Shown piece by piece: positions 1 to 5,784 of a DNA stretch of 5,784 bases. A program made the translations under genes and the position numbers. The notes under the pieces are model-generated. The model ran no database searches, was not told where the DNA came from, and worked only from the letters and a program-made list of their open reading frames with translations. Each line of letters opens with the position of its first letter. The stretch's first letter is position 1. This DNA is from Candidatus Faecivivens stercoravium (GTDB lineage Bacteria > Bacillota > Clostridia > Oscillospirales > Ruminococcaceae). The stretch lies in the NCBI GenBank assembly GCA_018712425.1, contig DVHA01000053.1:1-5784 (forward strand), written 5' to 3'.

Positions 1-1973
1 TCGCTGGAATCACCAGGCCCGCTGATTTCCCCTGTAACGATGGAGGTATTGTAACTGCCATTTAAGGTAGCGGTGCCCGCGTCAAAGTCGATGGTGTAGG
101 AAGCGTACTGCTGGCCATCAAGGGAAACGATGACCTCCTGCTGTCCCTGGCCGTTGACATTGAGGGAAACAGAACCGCTGGAAGGATTGATGGTCAGGCT
201 GCCGATGTCAATCCCGTCCATATACAGGACCATCGTATATTCGGCGTCGTTGGCGTCCGACGGGAAAGAAATCTGGAGCGGCACCGTCTTCTGGTAATCC
301 GAGCCGTTGCTGACCGAAATGGTGATTGTCCCGTCCTCCGGCACGAACTCATTGGGCGCAATGCTCTGCTCGACGACGATGCCGGGGGCCTGGTCACTGT
401 CAACCTCGGTGACGGAAACCTGGAGCCCGACGGCTTCCAGCCGGGCGGTCGCATCCTCCTGGGTCCGCCCGCGGACATCCGGCACCCGCAGGGCGGCGGT
501 GACGCTCCCGCGGCTGATATAGAGGGTGATAATCGCGTTCTGTTCAATCTGGGTCCCGGCCGGCGGGTCAGTCGAAAGGACCTGGTCTGCGGGTATTGAG
601 TCGTCTTCGGTCTCCTGGGTCCGGATCGAATAGTCCAGCCCCATATCGTAGAGGGTCTGCTCCGCGGCGCTGACATCCTGCCCCACGAGGTTCGGGACAT
701 AAAGGGTCGTAATGCCGTCGCTCACCTTAATCCGGATGGTACGGTTTGCCCGGACCTGGGTGCCGGCGGTGACATTCTGGTAGTAGATGACACCGGCTTC
801 ATACTGGTCGGTCATCGCCCGCTCCTCAATAATAAAGTTGAACTGGCTGTATTCTTCGGTGTTGCGAACCTCGTCGTAGGACATCCCGACCAGGTTCGGC
901 ATCGAAATTTCCGGTACTTCCTCATCCCGGCCCCAATAGAAAAAGCCGAGCAGGACCAACAGGACCGCGATACAGCAGGCGGCCGCAATACCGGTCAAAA
1001 TCATGATGCTGGGGCTTTTTTTGATGACGATAATCTCCTCCTCATCCGGTTCCTGCGGCTGCTGGGGGCGCTTTTCAGAGGACGCCTGCCGCCGGTCGAG
1101 GGCTGCCGGTTCGACGGCTGCCGTATAACGGTAGTGGAAACGGATAGCGGGGTTTGCTTTGAAAGCATCGACCGCCGCCAGCATCTCCTTTGCCGACCGG
1201 TAACGCATATTCTTATCCTTCTGCATCGCCTTGTCGCAGATTTCGCACAGCCCGATCGGGATTTCGGGGTTCAGCTGATGGAGCGGGGTCGGCTTCTCGT
1301 GGATATGCTTCATCGCGACCTCTTCCGGGGTATCCCCGTCAAAGGGGACGCTGCCGGAGAGCATCTCGTACAGCAGGACGCCGACCGAATAGATGTCGCT
1401 CTTGGCGTCCGATTCCTCGCCGCAGGCCTGCTCGGGGCTGATATAGTGGACCGAGCCGATCGCCTTGTTGCGGCCGCTGCGGATATCCTCCCGGGCAAAC
1501 CGCGCGATCCCGAAGTCCATGACCTTGATGGTCCCGTCCCGCAGCAGCATGATATTCTGGGATTTGATATCCCGGTGGACGACCCCGTGGTCGTGGGCGT
1601 GCTGCAGGGCCTGCAAAATCTGCCGCAGGAAGTGGACGGCATCCTTCCACCGCAGCTGCCCCTGGTGGTGGATATACTGGTTTAAGGTGACGCCGTCGAT
1701 ATATTCCATGACGATATACTGGTCTTCCCCGGTGAAGTTTACGTCGTAAACCTTGACGATGTTGGGGTGGTCCAGCACCGAGATGACCCGGGATTCATTG
1801 CGGAACCGGCGGACAAACTCCTCGTTGGTCAGATATTCTTTTTTCAGCAGTTTTACGGCGACAATCCGGTTTTCCTCCAGATCCTCCGCCTCAAAGACAT
1901 TGGCCATCCCCCCGCTGCCAATCAGCTTTTTTAATTGGTATCTGTTTTCCAGTGTCTTTCCAATATACTCCAT
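1..1973 (-). CDS. prkC: PASTA-domain Ser/Thr protein kinase PrkC (partial, 3' end beyond left edge)
   Basis: Membrane Hanks-type kinase that phosphorylates Ser/Thr of cytoplasmic proteins and, by family knowledge, responds to cell-wall fragments. The 657 visible residues run without a stop to the edge. Kinase domain about residues 11-270: Gly-rich loop GSGGMA (19-24), VAVK lysine K41, helix-C glutamate E60, catalytic loop HRDIKSQN (133-140, D135), DFG (153-155), SPEQ (179-182). A charged, Pro/Glu-rich linker (about 285-319) leads to one membrane helix (about 322-347). PASTA repeats follow at about 355-420, 421-490 and 493-558, then a beta-rich, Gly/Ser/Asn-rich region (559 onward) that may match the Ig-like end domain of Bacillus and Staphylococcus PrkC. 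The ATG at 1973 is the earliest possible start, because an in-frame TAG lies at 1979-1977. Its SD-like AAGGGA is 13 bases away and weak. The activation loop lacks threonine. It lies 39 bases after prpC and is probably co-transcribed with it. The family call is very secure; the C-terminal domain identity is inferred. Confidence 0.97.
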   Translation of the reverse strand, partial: MEYIGKTLENRYQLKKLIGSGGMANVFEAEDLEENRIVAVKLLKKEYLTNEEFVRRFRNESRVISVLDHPNIVKVYDVNFTGEDQYIVMEYIDGVTLNQYIHHQGQLRWKDAVHFLRQILQALQHAHDHGVVHRDIKSQNIMLLRDGTIKVMDFGIARFAREDIRSGRNKAIGSVHYISPEQACGEESDAKSDIYSVGVLLYEMLSGSVPFDGDTPEEVAMKHIHEKPTPLHQLNPEIPIGLCEICDKAMQKDKNMRYRSAKEMLAAVDAFKANPAIRFHYRYTAAVEPAALDRRQASSEKRPQQPQEPDEEEIIVIKKSPSIMILTGIAAACCIAVLLVLLGFFYWGRDEEVPEISMPNLVGMSYDEVRNTEEYSQFNFIIEERAMTDQYEAGVIYYQNVTAGTQVRANRTIRIKVSDGITTLYVPNLVGQDVSAAEQTLYDMGLDYSIRTQETEDDSIPADQVLSTDPPAGTQIEQNAIITLYISRGSVTAALRVPDVRGRTQEDATARLEAVGLQVSVTEVDSDQAPGIVVEQSIAPNEFVPEDGTITISVSNGSDYQKTVPLQISFPSDANDAEYTMVLYMDGIDIGSLTINPSSGSVSLNVNGQGQQEVIVSLDGQQYASYTIDFDAGTATLNGSYNTSIVTGEISGPGDSS

Positions 1974-2012
1974 ATTCTAGAATCAATCCCTTCGGTCCCT
2001 GGAAGGACGGCT

Positions 2013-2741
2013 TCAGTTTTCGATTACGACTACGGTGATGTTGTCATACCCGCCCCGCCGGTTGGCGGCGGCAATCAGTTGTTCGGTGACTTCTTCGATC
2101 GGATGGGAGGAGAGGATCTCACTCATCTCCCGGTCGGTGCAGAGCCCCGACAGCCCGTCGGTGCAGAGCAGCAGCCGGTCCCCGTGGGTCAGCTGTAAAT
2201 CCAAAAGGTCGACGTCCACATCCGCCGCAATCCCGACCGCCCGGGTGATGATGTTGCGGTCGGGGCGGAGCCGCGCCTCTTCCGGGGTGATCTGCCCCAT
2301 GTCGATCAGCTCCTGTACCCGGGAATGGTCGCGGGTGACCTGGTAAAACTGCCCCGCGTGGAGCTGATAGAGCCTGGAATCCCCGACATGGCCGATATAG
2401 GCGCATTTGGGGGTGATAATCGCGGCGAGGGCGGTGGTGCCCATACCGGTAAGCCCCGGGTTCTGCTGCGACTGGGTATAGATATAGCGGTTGGCTTCAT
2501 AGATTGCCCGCAGGAGGAGGTCGTGCAGCTCATCGTCGGTCATATCCTCCTTGACGCCCTCCCGGACGATCGAGGTGATAATCCGTTTGGCCGAAGCGCT
2601 GGCCTCATCCCCGCCTTTTACGCCGCCCATACCGTCGCAGACCAGTGCAAAACCGATCCCGTCCGCCAAAACCGCAATGCGGAAGGCGTCCTGGTTGGTC
2701 TCCCGGACCATGCCGATATCTGTTTTTCCGGCAATCTTCAT
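2013..2741 (-). CDS. prpC: PP2C-family protein Ser/Thr phosphatase PrpC/Stp
   Basis: Soluble metal-dependent (Mn/Mg) phosphatase of 242 residues, the usual size for bacterial single-domain PP2C. It is expected to remove phosphates from PrkC and its substrates. All PP2C metal and phosphate motifs are visible in order: R13 with NQD (16-18, D18), VCDGMGG (34-40, D36), GMGTT (99-103), VGDSR (119-123, D121), TRDHS (136-140), the flap region with ITRAVG (165-170), CTDGLS (193-198, D195) and GYDNIT (231-236, D233). No signal peptide or membrane segment is seen. The ATG start is supported by GGAGG nine bases upstream, and the N-terminus MKIAGKTDIGMVRETNQD fits the family. It lies 26 bases after rlmN and 39 bases before prkC, the standard phosphatase-kinase pair. 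It looks intact and active. Confidence 0.97.
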   Translation of the reverse strand: MKIAGKTDIGMVRETNQDAFRIAVLADGIGFALVCDGMGGVKGGDEASASAKRIITSIVREGVKEDMTDDELHDLLLRAIYEANRYIYTQSQQNPGLTGMGTTALAAIITPKCAYIGHVGDSRLYQLHAGQFYQVTRDHSRVQELIDMGQITPEEARLRPDRNIITRAVGIAADVDVDLLDLQLTHGDRLLLCTDGLSGLCTDREMSEILSSHPIEEVTEQLIAAANRRGGYDNITVVVIEN

Positions 2742-2750
2742 CTGGTCATT

Positions 2751-2755
2751 CCTCC
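2751..2755 (-). promoter_or_regulatory. Shine-Dalgarno site of prpC
   Basis: GGAGG on the minus strand, nine bases before the ATG at 2741 and within the 26-base gap after the rlmN stop. It is much stronger than the site available to the following kinase gene, and it fixes the phosphatase start. Confidence 0.85.
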
Positions 2756-2767
2756 AATTATCGGATG

Positions 2768-3823
2768 TTACCGGGCCGGATGCTCCCGGATGGCGGTGCG
2801 GCGCAGCTGGCCGCAGGCGGCGCTGATATCTGCGCCCAGCGTCCGGCGGATGGTGGCGTTGATGCCGTGCTGCTGCAGGGCCTTCTGGAAGGCATAAATC
2901 TGCGACCGCCCGGTAGAGCGGAAACCCGCCTCCTCGACATAATTGACGGGGATCAGGTTGACGTGGCAGAGCATCCCTTTTAACAGCTTTGCCAGCTCCT
3001 CTGCCTGTTCCGGGGTATCGTTGACCCCGCGGATTAGCGAATACTCGTAAGAAATCCGCCGGTGGGTCTTGTTTGTATAGTACTGGCAGGCTTTTAGCAG
3101 CTCGGCGATTTTATAGCGGTGGTTAATGGGCATAATCTCGTCCCGCACCCGGTCGTTGGAGGCGTGGAGCGAGATGGAAAGGGTTAGCTGCAAATTCCGG
3201 TCGGCGAGGTCGTAAATCTTGTCGACCAGCCCGCAGGTGGAAAGCGACACATGCCGCAGGCTCATATTGAGGCCCTTGGGGTCGTTTAACAGCTCCAGAA
3301 ACCGCAGGACGTTGTCATAATTGTCCAGCGGCTCGCCGATCCCCATCAGCACCAGGCTGTCGACCGGCTCCCCTGTGTCCCGGAGAGGCGCGTAGACCTG
3401 CTCGAGGATCTCCGAAGGGGTCAGATGCCGGACAAATCCCGCCTTGGTGGAGGCGCAGAAGCTGCACCCCATCTTGCAGCCGACCTGGGTTGAGATACAG
3501 ACACTGTTGCCATGCTCATACCGCATGAAGACGCTCTCGACATACTCCCCGTCCGGCAGGCGGTAGAGGTATTTGATGGTGCCGTCCAGCGCCGAAATGA
3601 GCTTCCGCTCCACCGTAAAAGCGGTGATCCGGCAGCGTTCCAGCAGTTTCTGCCGCAGCGGGAGCGGGAGGTTCTGCATCGCTTCAAAGGTCAACACCCG
3701 CTTCTGGTGCAGCCACTGGAAGATCTGCCCCGCCCGGAATTTCGGCTCTCCCCATTCCTTCATCAGCCCTTCCAGCTCCGGGACGGTCATAGATTTGATA
3801 TCTATCTTTTCGATTTCCTTCAC
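2768..3823 (-). CDS. rlmN: Dual-specificity 23S rRNA A2503 / tRNA A37 C2-methyltransferase RlmN
   Basis: Radical-SAM enzyme that makes 2-methyladenosine at A2503 of 23S rRNA, in the peptide exit tunnel, and at A37 of some tRNAs. At 351 residues it has normal length. The Fe-S cluster motif is C116-C120-C123 (GCKMGCSFC). GEP (163-165) in MGIGEPLDNYD is the SAM-binding motif. The methyl-carrying cysteine is C337 in AACGQL, matching E. coli C355. C109 lies seven residues before C116, the same spacing as E. coli C118 to C125. The N-terminal segment with GEPKFRAGQIFQWLHQK is the typical RlmN accessory domain. AACGQL marks RlmN rather than Cfr, although the two are homologous. The start is GTG (3823-3821), overlapping the rsmB stop in GTGA, which suggests translational coupling. 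A later in-frame ATG (3790) lacks an SD and would trim conserved N-terminal sequence. Confidence 0.98.
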   Translation of the reverse strand: MKEIEKIDIKSMTVPELEGLMKEWGEPKFRAGQIFQWLHQKRVLTFEAMQNLPLPLRQKLLERCRITAFTVERKLISALDGTIKYLYRLPDGEYVESVFMRYEHGNSVCISTQVGCKMGCSFCASTKAGFVRHLTPSEILEQVYAPLRDTGEPVDSLVLMGIGEPLDNYDNVLRFLELLNDPKGLNMSLRHVSLSTCGLVDKIYDLADRNLQLTLSISLHASNDRVRDEIMPINHRYKIAELLKACQYYTNKTHRRISYEYSLIRGVNDTPEQAEELAKLLKGMLCHVNLIPVNYVEEAGFRSTGRSQIYAFQKALQQHGINATIRRTLGADISAACGQLRRTAIREHPAR

Positions 3824-5157
3824 ACCCTTTTTGTAAACCTGGCGATGTAAAAGCCGTCGAAGTCGCCCATCAGCGGCGACAGGGTCACTGTATGTGAACC
3901 GGGGCCCGCCAGCCCGTCAAAGACCGGCGGCAGAGGCGACGGCGCGAAATCCGGATGGCTTTCCAGAAACGCGGCGGCGACCCGGTCGTTTTCATCTTGA
4001 TTCAATGAACAGGTGGAGTAGACGAGTATCCCGCCCGGTTTTAAGTAACGGGCAGCGTTATCTAAAATCCGCGCCTGTACCGTCGGCAGCCCGGCGATTT
4101 CCTCCGGCGTCTTCCGGCGGATTTCCGGCTTGCGGCGGATGACGCCGAGCCCGGCGCAGGGCACGTCGCAGAGCACCCGGTCGGCAAGCCCCAGTTCCGA
4201 GTTAAAGACCCCCGCGTCCCCGGCAGCCGCCGTGATGCAGTGGATCCCCAGCCGGGCCGCCCCGTCGGCGATCAGTTTCACCCGGGAAGGGTGAAGGTCA
4301 AATGCCAGGAGCTTTCCCTTGTCTTCCATCATCTGAGCCATGGTAAAGCTCTTTCCCCCGGGAGCGGCGCAGAGGTCGAAGACCGTCTCCCCGGGTTCCG
4401 GACCGACCGCCCAAGCGGCCAGCTGGGAGGCGGCGTCCTGGATATAGCAGCGCCCTTCGGTTACCGCCGGAAGCCCGGCAGGGCTCCCCTCCCTAGCGGT
4501 CAGCGCGTCCGGGACGACCGGGTGCGGAAAGGCATAAAACCCTGCCGTCTTCAGTTCGGCCGAGACCTGCCCGGCGTCGGCCTTGAGGGTATTGACCCGC
4601 AGCTGGAGCGGCGGCCGTCCCAGGCAGCTTTCGGCCAGCTTGACCGCCGTTTCTTCGCCGTAATCCCGCCGCCAGAGGGACAAAATCCATCCCGGCATCG
4701 AGTAGAGGACCGACGCCCTCTCTATCGGGCCTTCCGGCAGCGGGAGCTGTTTCCCCTCCCGGATAAACCGGCGGAGGATCCCGTTGACAAACCCGGCGGC
4801 GCTCTTTTTATGGGAATTCTTGACCAGGTTGACGCTTTCATTGACAGCGGCCGAATCGGGCACCGCGTCCATCCAGCCCAGCTGGTAGAGCCCCAGTTCC
4901 AGCGCCGCCGCCACCTCCGGGTCCAGTTTGGAAACCGGGCGTCCGGAATAAACCTCTATAATGTGCTGTAAAGTGATTTCCCGTTCCAATACCCCGTAAA
5001 AGAGGCTGGATGCGAAGGCGCGGCTCCGCTTGTCGGGCAGCTGCCGCAGCAGGCTGTCGAGCAGCAGGTTTGAATAGGCTTTATCTTTCAGCATCCGGCA
5101 GATGCCGGTAAAGGCCGCTTCCCGCGGGGTGCGGGGGCTTTCGCTTTTGGGGGCCAA
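3820..5157 (-). CDS. rsmB: 16S rRNA (cytosine-967-C5)-methyltransferase RsmB
   Basis: SAM-dependent RNA methyltransferase of the Fmu/Sun (NOL1/NOP2/Sun) family that methylates C967 of 16S rRNA during small-subunit assembly. At 445 residues it has typical full length. The N-terminal NusB-like RNA-binding domain covers about 8-140 (AYSNLLLDSLL, GFVNGILRRF at 122-131). A linker with LQLRVNTLKA (184-193) precedes the methyltransferase domain. SAM motif I is DLCAAPGGKS (261-270). The two cysteines of m5C chemistry are C334 in DVPCAG (331-336) and the likely nucleophile C383 in STCS (381-384). They are 49 residues apart, close to the E. coli pair. The usual PCSG is PCAG here, probably neutral. The start is TTG at 5157-5155, chosen because AAAGGAGG sits nine bases upstream; the next ATG (residue 22) would cut into the NusB-like domain. 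The last codons overlap the rlmN start. Confidence 0.97.
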   Translation of the reverse strand: MAPKSESPRTPREAAFTGICRMLKDKAYSNLLLDSLLRQLPDKRSRAFASSLFYGVLEREITLQHIIEVYSGRPVSKLDPEVAAALELGLYQLGWMDAVPDSAAVNESVNLVKNSHKKSAAGFVNGILRRFIREGKQLPLPEGPIERASVLYSMPGWILSLWRRDYGEETAVKLAESCLGRPPLQLRVNTLKADAGQVSAELKTAGFYAFPHPVVPDALTAREGSPAGLPAVTEGRCYIQDAASQLAAWAVGPEPGETVFDLCAAPGGKSFTMAQMMEDKGKLLAFDLHPSRVKLIADGAARLGIHCITAAAGDAGVFNSELGLADRVLCDVPCAGLGVIRRKPEIRRKTPEEIAGLPTVQARILDNAARYLKPGGILVYSTCSLNQDENDRVAAAFLESHPDFAPSPLPPVFDGLAGPGSHTVTLSPLMGDFDGFYIARFTKRV

Positions 5158-5166
5158 TGCGCCTTC

Positions 5167-5174
5167 CCTCCTTT
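5167..5174 (-). promoter_or_regulatory. Strong Shine-Dalgarno site that decides the rsmB TTG start
   Basis: AAAGGAGG on the minus strand, nine bases before the TTG at 5157. It is the strongest ribosome-binding site in the window and the main reason to accept a non-ATG start for rsmB. No other coding frame of note begins at this spacing. Confidence 0.85.
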
Positions 5175-5179
5175 AGAAA

Positions 5180-5201
5180 AGTGGTCTATTTGAGTGGTCT
5201 A
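5180..5201 (-). repeat. 9-base direct repeat TAGACCACT upstream of rsmB
   Basis: Two exact copies of TAGACCACT (minus strand) lie at 5201-5193 and 5188-5180, separated by CAAA, giving a 13-base period. They end just before the rsmB Shine-Dalgarno site. The distal copy lies within a 13-base near-palindrome GAGTAGACCACTC (5204-5192). This could be an operator or a chance duplication. Confidence 0.5.
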
Positions 5202-5216
5202 CTCTATAAGTGGCAA
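5188..5216 (-). promoter_or_regulatory. Candidate sigma-A promoter before rsmB
   Basis: In the fmt-rsmB gap on the minus strand, TTGCCA (5216-5211, five of six matches to TTGACA) is followed after exactly 17 bases by TCAAAT (5193-5188, four of six matches to TATAAT). Transcription would start just upstream of the rsmB ribosome-binding site, giving rsmB-rlmN-prpC-prkC a start separate from fmt. The -10 match is mediocre, the gap is only 79 bases, and read-through from fmt is equally possible, so this is a hypothesis from sequence alone. No intrinsic terminator (GC stem plus T run) is seen after fmt. Confidence 0.3.
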
Positions 5217-5236
5217 AAAGTAAGCCTTCTGTTCCT

Positions 5237-5784
5237 TTATTCTCCCAGTTTTTCGCCTTTTTCCGCCGGTTTCCCCCGGAGGAAGGCGTCCGCCGGCATC
5301 CGTTTGCCGCCCTCGTACTGGACCGAGACCAGCTGGACGGCGCCTTTCCCGCAGGCGACGATGAACCTTTTCGGGTCGAGGACCGTCCCCGGCTCCCCGT
5401 CCATCGGAACCAGGCGGCTTTCATAAACTTTCAGCCGCTTGCCCTTGTAGGTGGTCGATGCGGCCGGCCAGGAAGAGAGGCCGCGGATCTGGTTGTGGAT
5501 AACCCGGGCGTCCTTTGTAAAGTCGATCGGGCTGAGCGTTTTGTCCAGCATCGGCGCGTGGGAGCTGAGAGAATCATCCTGGGGCGTCCGCAGGAGAGAA
5601 TCGTTTTCCAGCTTGCGGAGGGTGGTGAGCAGGGTATCCGCCCCGATCTTGGAAAGACGGGTATACAGTTCATCCGCCGTCTCGTTCTCCCCGATCGGCG
5701 TGCGGGTCTGTTCCAGCATGTCCCCGGTGTCGACCCCTTCGGCCATCATCATCGTTGTGACACCGGTCTCGGTCTCGCCGTTTA
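5237..5784 (-). CDS. fmt: Methionyl-tRNA formyltransferase Fmt (partial, 5' part beyond right edge)
   Basis: Transfers the formyl group of 10-formyltetrahydrofolate to Met-tRNA(fMet), making the initiator tRNA. The C-terminal 181 residues are visible, somewhat more than half of a roughly 310-residue protein, ending in TAA at 5239-5237. The visible part begins inside the catalytic domain with NGETETGVTT followed by DTGDML (visible residues 18-23), the conserved segment holding an active-site aspartate. It continues into the C-terminal tRNA-binding domain: HAPMLDK (75-81), the VIHNQIRGLSSWPA stretch (94-107), YKGKRLKVY (112-120) and a terminal GKPAEKGEKLG (170-180). The N-terminal Asn and His of the active site are outside the window. 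Three consecutive methionines (MMM, visible 11-13) occupy the usually more varied IMxM position. The gene leads the block as in other Firmicutes, with rsmB starting 79 bases later. Confidence 0.96.
   Translation of the reverse strand, partial: NGETETGVTTMMMAEGVDTGDMLEQTRTPIGENETADELYTRLSKIGADTLLTTLRKLENDSLLRTPQDDSLSSHAPMLDKTLSPIDFTKDARVIHNQIRGLSSWPAASTTYKGKRLKVYESRLVPMDGEPGTVLDPKRFIVACGKGAVQLVSVQYEGGKRMPADAFLRGKPAEKGEKLGE

Noticed and set aside
194..700. Minus-strand open frame of 168 codons within prkC, in another frame
   Set aside because: The product is an Arg/Ser/Pro-rich low-complexity string typical of an out-of-frame reading of GC-rich DNA. The PASTA repeats define the true frame here.
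1134..1685. Plus-strand open frame of 183 codons opposite the PrkC kinase domain
   Set aside because: Antisense to the conserved catalytic core (HRDIK, DFG, SPEQ), which fixes the real frame. The translated product resembles no family I know.
2325..2897. Plus-strand open frame of 190 codons across the rlmN-prpC junction
   Set aside because: It runs antisense through two well-supported genes and the prpC ribosome-binding site, with no independent coding evidence.
2768..3823. Possible Cfr-type antibiotic-resistance methyltransferase rather than RlmN
   Set aside because: The RlmN-type AACGQL ending, RlmN-like N-terminal domain, and conserved housekeeping neighbours all point to RlmN.
4240..4971. 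Plus-strand open frame of 243 codons opposite rsmB
   Set aside because: It lies wholly antisense to a gene with complete family motifs. Its product shows no recognisable domain, and its length is explained by GC-rich codon bias in rsmB.
5158..5236. Intrinsic terminator or riboswitch between fmt and rsmB
   Set aside because: No GC-rich stem followed by a T run is present on the minus strand, and the gap is too short for a known riboswitch class. Only short repeats are seen.
1..5784. Mobile elements, CRISPR arrays, tRNA/rRNA genes, phage or defence genes
   Set aside because: The window is almost completely filled by five conserved housekeeping genes. No transposase motif, terminal inverted repeat, spaced repeat array or RNA-gene signature was seen.

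Overview
The window is one head-to-tail block of five genes, all on the minus strand, so it reads from right to left: fmt (5' part cut off by the right edge), rsmB, rlmN, a PP2C-type protein phosphatase (prpC/stp) and a PASTA-domain Ser/Thr kinase (prkC, 3' end cut off by the left edge). This is the well-known fmt-rsmB-rlmN-prpC-prkC order of Firmicutes such as Bacillus subtilis, where rsgA and rpe normally follow. GC-rich codon choice, strong GGAGG ribosome-binding sites, and a kinase with a phrase like MDFGIARF suggest a GC-rich member of class Clostridia, perhaps Oscillospirales/Ruminococcaceae. The genus cannot be determined from this sequence.

Layout, in transcription order. 5784-5237: C-terminal part of methionyl-tRNA formyltransferase. 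5236-5158: a 79-base gap, the only notable non-coding stretch, with a candidate promoter, a 9-base direct repeat, a near-palindrome and a strong Shine-Dalgarno site. 5157-3820: rsmB, starting at TTG. 3823-2768: rlmN, starting at GTG inside the GTGA overlap with the rsmB stop. 2741-2013: the phosphatase, behind a GGAGG site. 1973-1: the kinase, 657 visible residues with no stop reached. It has a cytoplasmic kinase domain, one membrane segment, three PASTA repeats and the beginning of a beta-rich C-terminal region. There is no gene-free stretch longer than 300 bases.

The first three genes serve translation: formylation of the initiator tRNA, m5C methylation of 16S rRNA, and m2A methylation of 23S rRNA and tRNA. 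The last two form an opposed kinase/phosphatase signalling pair whose extracellular PASTA repeats are known in the family to sense peptidoglycan fragments or lipid II.

I found no undescribed system. The points most worth a second look are the kinase activation loop, which has no threonine where relatives are autophosphorylated; the repeat/promoter-like cluster before rsmB; the weak ribosome-binding context of prkC compared with prpC; and the region after the PASTA repeats that runs off the left edge.
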